NCBI GenBank assembly: GCA_035351315.1
Contig: DAOPVX010000013.1
Span: 1 to 12,548 of the forward strand
DNA length: 12,548 nt
Direction of reading: 5' to 3'
Source: UBA1359 sp029570385
GTDB lineage: Bacteria > Patescibacteriota > Patescibacteriia > Patescibacteriales > Patescibacteriaceae
Positions 1 through 6,839 of the stretch are shown in pieces; position 1 is the stretch's first letter; every line of letters starts with the position of its first letter. A model generated the notes under the pieces. It was not told where the DNA came from, ran no database searches, and worked only from the letters and a program-made list of their open reading frames with translations. Both the position numbers and the translations under genes were made by a program.

Positions 1-2
1 TC

Positions 3-34
3 AACGCGGTGCATAGGCACCGCGTTTTTCTTTT
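3..34 (+). terminator. Rho-independent terminator of an upstream gene
   Basis: A perfect 10-bp stem (AACGCGGTGC at 3-12 pairing with GCACCGCGTT at 17-26) closes a 4-base ATAG loop. It is followed by a T-rich run, TTTTCTTTT, reaching 34. This is a textbook intrinsic terminator on the plus strand, so a plus-strand transcription unit ends just left of the window. Its coding sequence is not visible here. Confidence 0.9.
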
Positions 35-50
35 GGCTTCGGACGATTTA

Positions 51-59
51 TGTTAAAAT
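51..59 (+). promoter_or_regulatory. recG promoter, extended -10
   Basis: TGTTAAAAT fits the extended -10 pattern TGn-TAAAAT, with the hexamer at 54-59. A weak -35-like TTGGCT lies at 33-38 with a short 15-base spacer, so the element probably relies on the TG extension. The usual start point, about 7 bases past the hexamer, falls at about 66, which is the A of the recG ATG. That implies a leaderless or nearly leaderless transcript. The promoter directly follows the preceding terminator. Confidence 0.55.
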
Positions 60-65
60 AGCCTT

Positions 66-2156
66 ATGTTATCCTTAGATTCACCAATCAGCAGCTTATC
101 GGGTATTGGTTCGGCGATGATGGCTAAACTGGCTAAATTAGGTATTAATACACTCGGACAAGCGGTTCAGTATTATCCTTTTCGTTACGATAATTTTAGC
201 CAGCAGACAACTATCAGCCAGATAGTTGTTGGGGCGACCGTTAATTTAGTCGGTACAGTAGATATTATTAGCACCAAGCGCAGTCCGCGGCGGCGAATGT
301 ATTTAACTGAGGCAATTATTAATGACGGCACTGGCCAATTGCGGCTGATTTGGTTTAATCAGCCGTTTTTAACTCGCAATATCCACGAGGGCGATCGTTT
401 GTCAGTGGCCGGTAAAATCAGCCAAGATATGCTCGGGGTGGTTATGGCTTCGCCCCAGTATGAAAAAGTTGGCCAAACTGAAGGCGGTTTACACACCCAG
501 GGACTTGTTCCAGTTTATCGGACGGTTAGCGGTATTAGTACTAAACAATTGCGATCAATTATTGATCAGGCCTTAAAATTAGTTGATTTGGCTGATTGGT
601 TACCGGCTAGCATGATCAGTCAGCGGGGATTATGGCCGCTAACTCAAGCCCTGGCCAAGATTCATCATCCCGATAGTTTAGCTAGTATTAATAAAGCTCG
701 TCAGCGCTTAGCTTTTGATGAATTATTATTATTACAATTACGCGGTCAATTAACCCGTCAAGCTTGGTTAACTCATCAAGCACCAAGTATTCAATTTAAT
801 CAAGCCTTAACCAAGCAAGTATTAGCATCTTGGCCTTTTCAATTGACTGATGACCAGCGTCGTTGCGCTTGGCAAATTTTACAGGATTTAAGCCACGAGC
901 AGCCGATGTTGCGGTTATTGCAAGGCGATGTTGGTAGCGGTAAGACGGCGGTGGCCATGTTGGCGATGTTGAATGTGGCCGTTGGCGGCTATCAAGCCGC
1001 CTTATTAGCGCCGAGCGAGGTTTTGGCTAGCCAGCATTTTCAAAGCCTGGTTCAAGCTATTGGGCAGCATTGTTCTATCGGGTTATTAACTAGAACTCAA
1101 CAAGCTTTCAGCCAGTCGGGACAGGTGATTGATAAAATAACTAAAGTGAAGCTAATTAGCCAGATCGCCAGTGGTGATTGTCAACTGGTTATCGGGACTC
1201 AGGCTTTATTGCAAGAAAAGATTAGTTTTCATCATCTAGCCCTTTTAGTTGTTGATGAACAGCAACGCTTTGGCGTGGAACAGCGCCAGTTGCTATTGAA
1301 TAAAAAATTGTTTCACCCTAATGATAGTAAATTAGTGCCTCATTTTTTAGCTATGACCGCTACGCCAATTCCTCGCAGCTTAGCCCTAACCCTCTATGGC
1401 GATCTTAGTTTATCAGTAATTAAGGAAATGCCCGCCGGCCGTTTGCCGGTGATTACTAAAGTGATAACGGCCAAGCAACGCCAGTCAATGTATCAATTGG
1501 TGCGTCAGCTTTTAGGTGCTGGACAACAGGCTTTTATCGTTTGTCCCTTGATTGACGAATCGGATAAATTAACCGCCAAAGCAGTTACAACTGAATTTGA
1601 AACATTAACTGCCACTGAATTGGCTGGTTACAAAGTTGGTTTGCTGCATGGCCGCTTGTCGAGCGCCGATAAACAAACAGTCATGGCTGATTTTGCCGCT
1701 GGTCGTTTGCAGGCGTTGGTGGCTACCGCTGTTATTGAACTAGGCATTGATGTGCCCGGCGCTACAGTCATGATTATTGAAAGCGCTGAACGGTTTGGCT
1801 TAGCGCAATTACATCAATATCGTGGTCGAGTTGGTCGGCGCGGTCAACAGGCTTATTGTTTTTTACTCAGTGATGACCATAGCGACTTAGCTCAAAAACG
1901 CTTAGCTGCTGTGGCTCAATATCATAATGGTCAGGAATTAGCTAAGCTGGATTTAGCTTGGCGTGGACCCGGTGAACTTTATGGACGCGCACAAACCGGT
2001 TTTGCTGATTTACGACTAGCCAGTATTTTTGATCAAGAATTGATTATAATGGCTAAAAAAACAGCTAGCGAAATACTCGCCAAGCCTGCTTGGCGTCAAA
2101 CAATAGCTGCCCGCTTAACTGAGTCGGACAGGGCTAGCGGCTGGCTGCCGCAATAA
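66..2156 (+). CDS. recG: ATP-dependent DNA helicase RecG
   Basis: RecG is a superfamily 2 helicase that remodels stalled replication forks and migrates Holliday junctions in the cytoplasm. The 696-residue length matches the family (E. coli RecG is 693). The N-terminal part carries the helix-hairpin-like segment around GIGSAMMAKLAKLGI (13-27) and a wedge/OB domain roughly over 55-150. Helicase motifs follow in order: Walker A GDVGSGKT 287-294, motif II DEQQ 397-400, motif III TATPIPR 431-437, the motif V region ATAVIELGIDVP 553-564 and motif VI QYRGRVGR 584-591. The C-terminal GPGELYGRAQTG resembles the GPGE-xxG-xxQ-G signature of RecG. Motif II has Gln where most RecG proteins have His (DEQH). 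The start is chosen because the residues from 1 onward align with RecG N-termini. There is no Shine-Dalgarno. Two stops in tandem (TAA TAG) end the gene, 11 bases from the convergent radA stop. Identification is secure. Confidence 0.96.
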   Translation: MLSLDSPISSLSGIGSAMMAKLAKLGINTLGQAVQYYPFRYDNFSQQTTISQIVVGATVNLVGTVDIISTKRSPRRRMYLTEAIINDGTGQLRLIWFNQPFLTRNIHEGDRLSVAGKISQDMLGVVMASPQYEKVGQTEGGLHTQGLVPVYRTVSGISTKQLRSIIDQALKLVDLADWLPASMISQRGLWPLTQALAKIHHPDSLASINKARQRLAFDELLLLQLRGQLTRQAWLTHQAPSIQFNQALTKQVLASWPFQLTDDQRRCAWQILQDLSHEQPMLRLLQGDVGSGKTAVAMLAMLNVAVGGYQAALLAPSEVLASQHFQSLVQAIGQHCSIGLLTRTQQAFSQSGQVIDKITKVKLISQIASGDCQLVIGTQALLQEKISFHHLALLVVDEQQRFGVEQRQLLLNKKLFHPNDSKLVPHFLAMTATPIPRSLALTLYGDLSLSVIKEMPAGRLPVITKVITAKQRQSMYQLVRQLLGAGQQAFIVCPLIDESDKLTAKAVTTEFETLTATELAGYKVGLLHGRLSSADKQTVMADFAAGRLQALVATAVIELGIDVPGATVMIIESAERFGLAQLHQYRGRVGRRGQQAYCFLLSDDHSDLAQKRLAAVAQYHNGQELAKLDLAWRGPGELYGRAQTGFADLRLASIFDQELIIMAKKTASEILAKPAWRQTIAARLTESDRASGWLPQ

Positions 2157-2157
2157 T

Positions 2158-2176
2158 AGTAAAGGCTTTATTTACT
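2158..2176. terminator. Weak symmetric hairpin between convergent recG and radA
   Basis: AGTAAA at 2158-2163 can pair with TTTACT at 2171-2176 around a 7-base loop, spanning the end of recG and the stop codon of radA. The stem is short and A/T-rich, and neither strand has a clear T-run after it. It could at most be a weak bidirectional terminator. No better terminator is visible for either gene, so read-through into antisense may occur. Confidence 0.2.
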
Positions 2177-3535
2177 GGGCTTATTCCAAAGCTGATTAAA
2201 AAATGTCGTCAGGTTATTAGCCGTATTGATAGTCATTTTAGAGCTGGTAATTTTAGCTTGACTCGGTAAAAAAGCTTGCACCAAGCCGATTTTAAGAGCT
2301 TCTTTGAGACGGGGCTCCAACTGGCCGACCGGCCTGATTTCACCGGCCAGACCGACTTCGCCTAAAAATAGGCTTTTGGCCGGCAACGGCTTATCTTCAT
2401 AGCTGGAAGCAATAGCGGCGCAAACGGCTAAATCAAGTGCCGTTTCGTTGATTTTTAAACCGCCGGCGACACTGACAATAACATCTTGATTAGATAGATT
2501 GATTTTGCTTTGCTTGCTGATCACCGTTGTCAAGATTTGTAAACGATTACTGTCAAAGCCGACTGCTTTGCGCTGCGGATAACCAAAAAATGTTTTACTG
2601 ACTAGCGCTTGAACTTCTAGTAAGAACGGTCGAGATCCCTCCATTAGGCAGCTGATAGCCGATCCGGCGGCTCCTTGAGCTGGCTGGATGAACAGACTAG
2701 TAGTTTTTTCTAATTGGCGAAAACCGCGGTTAGTCATTTCTAATAGGCCAATTTCGTTGATGGAGCCGAAGCGGTTTTTACTAGCGCGCAGGATGCTATA
2801 GTTATGGCGCGAATCATGCTCTAAATAAATAACTGTATCTACTAAGTGTTCTAAGGTTTTTGGTCCGGCCACTGCACCGTCCTTAGTTAAGTGGCCAATT
2901 AAAATGATAGCGATATTTTGTTCTTTGGCCAGTTCTAATAATTTAATAGTGCAAGCCTTAATTTGATTAACGCTACCCGGCTCTGAAGGAACTTGGTCGG
3001 AATAGACGGTTTGGATAGAATCAATGATTAATAATTGCGGCTGATTTTTAAGAGTGGTGGCCATAATTATCTCAGCATTAGTTTCGCTGGCAAAGGCCAT
3101 TTTTTGTGGCTGATAGCCTAAGCGATCTAGGCGTAGTTTGATTTGTTGTCCAGATTCTTCGCCGCTAACATAAATAATAGACAATTCTTTTTCCAAAGCT
3201 TGAGCTATTTGAGCCACTAGGGTTGATTTGCCGCAGCCAGGCTCGCCGCTTAATAAGATTAGCGAGCCGGGGACTAAGCCGCCGCCAAGGACGCGGTCAA
3301 TTTCGTTGATGTTGGTAGTATAACGTTTAGCTGGATTTGATGGTAAACTAGACCAATCCAATAATTCGCTAGGTTTAACACCGGCTAAGGCTTGTTTTTT
3401 TTGTTGTGCTCGGCTGTCGGGGTTGGCGGGTAATTCTTCACTTAAAGTTCCCCAGGCGCCACACTCACTGCAGCGGCCGGCCCATTTTGGCGACTGCGCC
3501 CCGCACTTGCTGCAGGCAAAAATAGTTTTAGCCAT
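2168..3535 (-). CDS. radA: DNA repair/recombination ATPase RadA (Sms)
   Basis: RadA is a RecA-related hexameric ATPase that promotes branch migration in recombinational repair and, in naturally competent bacteria, extends D-loops during transformation. All family landmarks are present in 455 residues: a four-cysteine zinc finger C8-x2-C11...C22-x2-C25, Walker A GEPGCGKS 97-104, Walker B LLIIDSIQT 168-176, the RadA-specific KNRFG motif 253-257, and a C-terminal Lon-protease-like domain from about 290 to the end. The length is typical. It is the last gene of the minus-strand operon, 27 bases after the dsbA-like gene. The region before its ATG contains CCTCCC rather than a Shine-Dalgarno, and position -1 is T. 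RadA is cytoplasmic while its two operon partners are membrane-anchored, so the grouping may reflect compact genome packing as much as shared function. Identification is secure. Confidence 0.96.
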   Translation of the reverse strand: MAKTIFACSKCGAQSPKWAGRCSECGAWGTLSEELPANPDSRAQQKKQALAGVKPSELLDWSSLPSNPAKRYTTNINEIDRVLGGGLVPGSLILLSGEPGCGKSTLVAQIAQALEKELSIIYVSGEESGQQIKLRLDRLGYQPQKMAFASETNAEIIMATTLKNQPQLLIIDSIQTVYSDQVPSEPGSVNQIKACTIKLLELAKEQNIAIILIGHLTKDGAVAGPKTLEHLVDTVIYLEHDSRHNYSILRASKNRFGSINEIGLLEMTNRGFRQLEKTTSLFIQPAQGAAGSAISCLMEGSRPFLLEVQALVSKTFFGYPQRKAVGFDSNRLQILTTVISKQSKINLSNQDVIVSVAGGLKINETALDLAVCAAIASSYEDKPLPAKSLFLGEVGLAGEIRPVGQLEPRLKEALKIGLVQAFLPSQAKITSSKMTINTANNLTTFFNQLWNKPSK

Positions 3536-3562
3536 AATGATTGCGGGAGGAATAACTAATTA

Positions 3563-4342
3563 TTATTGAATAGCCAATTCAGCTTCAATGGCATTTTGCA
3601 AGTCTTCCCAGCTGATCTGACCGAGGAAATCACGTTGGTTAACATAAATATAGGGTGTTCCACTAACACCCAAGGCATCAGCTTCCTTTAGATTGTTGTC
3701 AACCATAGCTTCAGCTGTCTGATCTCGATTTAAGCATTGGCGGAAGGCGGCCATATCCAAGCCGGACATGGAGGCTGCCTGTTCCAAATCACGATTTTGC
3801 AAAGATTTCAATGACAATAATTGATCGTGGAATAACCAGAATTTATTCTGTTGAAAAGCACAGCGGCCGGCTTTGGCGGCCTGATATGATTGACTGCTTG
3901 GATTGATTTCTGGTAGGTCTTTCCAAATTACCCTAACTTGGTCAGGGTATTGCTCCAAAGCTTGTTTAATAATAGTTTCTTGTTGCCGACAGAAGCTGCA
4001 AGCAAAATCGCTAAAATAAACGATATTAATTATGGCCTTGTCAGAGCCGCGACTTGGGTCGTTGGGTGAAATAATTGGCCCACGCAAGGAAGCCGGGCTA
4101 ATGGCGGTTTTAGTGGTTAAGTTACCCTCATTGGCGGCCAGCTCTTGGAAATTTGACTGCATGGTATATTCAGCCGTTGGCTGATTGTTGAGATTAGCTA
4201 ACAGAATATCCGGCCAGCTCGTCGCCGTGTTTATCAATATAAATAAAGCTAAGCCGGCGCTTGCCAAAACTAAACTGATAATCCAAGGGTTGTCTATGGT
4301 TTTAGTCAATTGCTGGCGGGTTTTAGTAATTTTTTTGGCCAT
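3563..4342 (-). CDS. Membrane-anchored DsbA-like thiol:disulfide oxidoreductase
   Basis: This 259-residue protein has a basic N-terminus (residues 1-14), one uncleaved-looking transmembrane anchor at about 20-38, a linker to about 100, and a DsbA/thioredoxin_4-type domain. The active-site CSFC is at 115-118 after the strand NIVYFSDFA. The cis-proline loop is GTPYIYVN 228-235 (Pro230). Two further cysteines (C161 and C203), common in BdbD-like members, could form a structural or relay disulfide. The likely role is formation of disulfide bonds in exported proteins on the outer face of the membrane; possible clients are the pilins encoded nearby. It starts 4 bases after the stop of the upstream propeller gene and precedes radA, so it is the middle gene of a three-gene operon. 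No DsbB/VKOR partner is in the window. The family is clear; whether it acts as oxidase or isomerase cannot be told from sequence. Confidence 0.9.
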   Translation of the reverse strand: MAKKITKTRQQLTKTIDNPWIISLVLASAGLALFILINTATSWPDILLANLNNQPTAEYTMQSNFQELAANEGNLTTKTAISPASLRGPIISPNDPSRGSDKAIINIVYFSDFACSFCRQQETIIKQALEQYPDQVRVIWKDLPEINPSSQSYQAAKAGRCAFQQNKFWLFHDQLLSLKSLQNRDLEQAASMSGLDMAAFRQCLNRDQTAEAMVDNNLKEADALGVSGTPYIYVNQRDFLGQISWEDLQNAIEAELAIQ

Positions 4343-4346
4343 ATTG

Positions 4347-5618
4347 TTAGCGTAATCTTATTTTATTAATGGATCCATTATTTTTGTCGGTAAAATAAAG
4401 GTTGTTGCCATCGGGACTGACGAACAAACTAGCAATCGTAACCTCATTTTGCGGGATGGCTATCAGTTGTTTGGTTCCGGATTGAGTGTTGATTCGATAA
4501 ATCTGGTCAGGAGTTTGATTGGATAATGAGGGTAAAAAGCCGGCGCCATAATCAAGACTAGTCGGCACAGCGCAATAAAGCTCGTTATTGTTGGCGAAAG
4601 TGCATTTTTCCGCCCAGGTTTGAACATTGAGCATCTGTCGGTTGTTGCCAATTTGACTGCCAGAGGCATCAACAATCCATAGCATTGGTTTCATTTGGTT
4701 CTCACTGTAATAAACACTATAGAGCAGGCGTTTGCCATCAGGCGACCATTGCTGCTGAAAACCGCGTCCGGGGATTACTGTTGATTTAAAATTTTCATTA
4801 TTAAGTCCTAAAAAATAAACAGTTTGGCGGTCATAGTCAATGCCTTCGGTATACATTCCAACAATTTGGTTGTTTGGCGACCAGCTTGGATAGACGCGTT
4901 TGTCATTGTCGCCGATAAATTCAATAATCTTGCCACCGCTACCATCGCTATTAGTAATGGCTAGATAGCGGCTATCTCTATCCATGCCCAGGCTTTTCAT
5001 AACCAGTTGCTCACTGTTGGCTGAGAAATCAAAATCTTCCCAGTGTTTTGGCAGAGTAACCTGTTTTTTATTGGCAAAATCATAAATAATCTTGCTGTTA
5101 TCCGGGTATTCTAAAACAGCTTTATTGCCATCATTGGACCAGGTCACTGTATTAACATTATGAAAAACTTTATTGCTGAGCGGACTAGTCTTGCCATTTT
5201 TATCAACGCCATAAAATTTGCCATCGGCGGGATTATAATATTGAATTTGTCCGGTTGTGTTATTAATCATTTGACCAACAGTTGGGCCACTGACTAGTTG
5301 GCTTGTTTCGGTTATGCGACCGACAGCAGTCGGGGTGATGTTCGGATTAGGGTTAGCCACAAAAGACGGATCATCGCTGGCAACATCCGAGCCAATAGGT
5401 AGGCTGCCGGTGGCGTTTCCAATTGGATTAATATTGGACCCCGGACCAGCCTGGGGTAATCGGCCAGTATTATCAATGGTCGTGATTGAACCGCCGGTTA
5501 TATCTGGGCTGGTCATATCGCGGAAAAAAAAGATATATAGCAGATAAGCTGCTCCTAACACAAAAGCAATAAAAAGGATAACTAAGATTAGCTTTTTATA
5601 TTTTGAAAAAAAATTCAT
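4347..5618 (-). CDS. Membrane-anchored TolB/PD40-like beta-propeller protein
   Basis: The protein has 423 residues counted from the ATG at 5618. A TTG two codons further upstream is in frame, but the ATG gives the normal basic N-terminus MNFFSKYKK. One transmembrane anchor lies at about 10-32. A low-complexity linker rich in Gly, Asn, Pro, Thr and Ser follows to about 120, then an extracytoplasmic domain with repeated PD40/WD40-like motifs: WSNDG from 160, WSPNN from 246, WSPDG from 291 and SPDG at 401-404. Such repeats build the blades of TolB-like propellers, which are usually protein-binding scaffolds. No catalytic residues are recognisable. It is the first gene of the minus-strand operon, read from the divergent promoter region, and lies directly before the DsbA-like gene. 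It is not TolB of a Tol-Pal system, since no tolA, tolQ, tolR or pal is nearby. The fold call is good; the function is unknown. Confidence 0.8.
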   Translation of the reverse strand: MNFFSKYKKLILVILFIAFVLGAAYLLYIFFFRDMTSPDITGGSITTIDNTGRLPQAGPGSNINPIGNATGSLPIGSDVASDDPSFVANPNPNITPTAVGRITETSQLVSGPTVGQMINNTTGQIQYYNPADGKFYGVDKNGKTSPLSNKVFHNVNTVTWSNDGNKAVLEYPDNSKIIYDFANKKQVTLPKHWEDFDFSANSEQLVMKSLGMDRDSRYLAITNSDGSGGKIIEFIGDNDKRVYPSWSPNNQIVGMYTEGIDYDRQTVYFLGLNNENFKSTVIPGRGFQQQWSPDGKRLLYSVYYSENQMKPMLWIVDASGSQIGNNRQMLNVQTWAEKCTFANNNELYCAVPTSLDYGAGFLPSLSNQTPDQIYRINTQSGTKQLIAIPQNEVTIASLFVSPDGNNLYFTDKNNGSINKIRLR

Positions 5619-5673
5619 AGGCAACAGTTAGTTTTTTTATTAAATTAAGCTATTGTGGTCGATTGGTCGAATG

Positions 5674-5682
5674 TGCTATAAT
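5674..5682 (+). promoter_or_regulatory. Promoter of the pilM-led pilus operon (extended -10, plus strand)
   Basis: TGCTATAAT is a perfect extended -10 (TGn plus consensus TATAAT at 5677-5682). A weak -35-like TTGTGG lies at 5653-5658 with an 18-base spacer. Transcription should start near 5689, giving a leader of about 69 bases to the ATG at 5758. A second extended -10-like sequence, TGTTATTAT, is at 5693-5701 and could be an alternative start. The leader contains three GATT repeats (about 5709-5720) and a run of eight T at 5735-5742. It has no Shine-Dalgarno and no obvious hairpin. Confidence 0.65.
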
Positions 5683-5686
5683 ATCA
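5678..5686 (-). promoter_or_regulatory. Promoter of the propeller-dsbA-radA operon (extended -10, minus strand)
   Basis: Read on the minus strand, positions 5686 down to 5678 are TGATATTAT, an extended -10 of the form TGn-TATTAT. The expected start point is near 5671, leaving a leader of about 53 bases before the ATG at 5618. No convincing -35 is seen. A second minus-strand TATAAT occurs at 5705-5700 but lacks the TG extension. The element overlaps the plus-strand pilM -10 almost exactly. Confidence 0.5.
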
Positions 5687-5757
5687 ATAATCTGTTATTA
5701 TTATAGAAGATTGATTGATTACCGTCAAAGTTTATTTTTTTTAACCTTTTGTTGATT

Positions 5758-6837
5758 ATGGGTTTATTAAGTTCTGATTTGGCTAATGGTTGTCTTGGTG
5801 TAGATATTGGTAGCTCGGGAATTAAAATTGTGGAATTGAAACGCGATAACAAACGCGTTGTCTTATCATCTTATGGATTCAGTGAATCTTTGGGCGGCGG
5901 TAATCCGTTGAACGCGCCGGTTGAGGCAACCGCTAAAACAATTAATCAGATTCGCCAAGAGGCTGGCATAACCAGTCGTCGCGTGGTGGCCGGATTACCC
6001 AATTTTTCAGTTTTTTCATCCATTATTACTCTAGTTGATGTTAGTGAGGCTGGCTTGGCAGCGGCAGTTGATGCTGAAGCGCGTAAAGTTATGCCCTTGC
6101 CGCTCGAGGAAATGGTTCTAGATTGGAAAAAAATTGCTTTGCCAGTTGGTCAGAAAATGGAAAGCAATGATACGGCGGCCGATATTCGCAGCGGCGCTAA
6201 AACCATTACCAAAATATTATTAACTGGCGCCCCCAAGGCTTTGGTTAATAAATACGTTGAGATATTCAAGAAAGCTGAGCTGAACCTAATCTTTTTAGAA
6301 GGTGAGACTATCGCCTTGATTAGATCATTGATTGGCAATGATAAAGGAACAATTATGTTGGTGGAAGTTGGCTCATCCACCAGCGATTTGGTGATTATTG
6401 ACCAAGGAGTGCCAGTGTTTAATCGCAGTCTTGATTTGGGCGGTTTTACGGTTACTCAATCAATTAGCAAGAGTTTAAATATTGATTTGCAACAGGCTGA
6501 ACAATTTAAATATGATTTAGGTGTGGCTGGTATCAGATCAGCTGAGTTGCCTGATGCCCTTAAAACATTGGTGCAATCGATAGCCAGTGAAATTAAATAT
6601 TCATTGAATTTATTTCAGAATAACAACGGCAAAACTGTTGAGAAAATTATTTTGACTGGCGGCTCGGCCATGATGTATAATTTTATTGAATATTTGTCGC
6701 AAGAATTTGACATTAATATTATTATTGGCAGCCCATGGTCACTAATTTCTTATCCTTTAAATATCAAACCGCTATTGGATGAAATCGGTCCGCGCTTATC
6801 AGTGGCCGTTGGTCTAGCGATGCGCGGGATTAACTAG
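5758..6837 (+). CDS. pilM: Type IV pilus assembly protein PilM
   Basis: PilM is an actin-like ATP-binding protein on the cytoplasmic side of the T4P machine. It binds the N-terminus of PilN and links the PilN/PilO complex to the motor. The 359 residues show the actin-fold landmarks: phosphate-1 loop GVDIGSSGIKIVEL (14-27), phosphate-2 loop EVGSSTSDLVI (203-213) and the adenosine-side motif ILTGGS (298-303). The length is normal for PilM. An in-frame TTG occurs at 5749, but the ATG at 5758 is preferred because it gives the usual MGLLSS- start a few residues before the first motif, and it has T at -1 like all other starts here. It is the first gene of the pilus operon and is followed after only 2 bases by the pilN-like gene. 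Identification is secure. Confidence 0.94.
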   Translation: MGLLSSDLANGCLGVDIGSSGIKIVELKRDNKRVVLSSYGFSESLGGGNPLNAPVEATAKTINQIRQEAGITSRRVVAGLPNFSVFSSIITLVDVSEAGLAAAVDAEARKVMPLPLEEMVLDWKKIALPVGQKMESNDTAADIRSGAKTITKILLTGAPKALVNKYVEIFKKAELNLIFLEGETIALIRSLIGNDKGTIMLVEVGSSTSDLVIIDQGVPVFNRSLDLGGFTVTQSISKSLNIDLQQAEQFKYDLGVAGIRSAELPDALKTLVQSIASEIKYSLNLFQNNNGKTVEKIILTGGSAMMYNFIEYLSQEFDINIIIGSPWSLISYPLNIKPLLDEIGPRLSVAVGLAMRGIN

Positions 6838-6839
6838 TT

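Noticed and set aside
2137..2151. GCGGC-TGGCT-GCCGC hairpin at the end of recG as a terminator
   Set aside because: The stem is only 5 bp and neither strand has a T-tract following it.
2321..2350. Inverted repeat CTGGCCG / CGGCCAG
   Set aside because: It lies within conserved coding sequence of radA (around the GEIRPVGQLEPR segment), has a 16-base loop and no T-run, so it is best explained by codon choice.
3545..3550. GGGAGG, a Shine-Dalgarno-like sequence between radA and the dsbA-like gene
   Set aside because: It is on the plus strand, while both flanking genes are on the minus strand; no plus-strand gene starts after it.
5314..5547. 77-codon plus-strand frame within the propeller gene
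   Set aside because: It is the antisense shadow of the low-complexity linker and signal anchor; composition mirrors that region and no start context or family signature is present.
5749..5757. TTG start three codons upstream for pilM (and similar upstream TTG starts for the propeller gene at 5624 and the first pilin at 11990)
   Set aside because: In each case the following ATG gives the family-typical N-terminus; for the pilin the upstream start would spoil the short basic prepilin leader.
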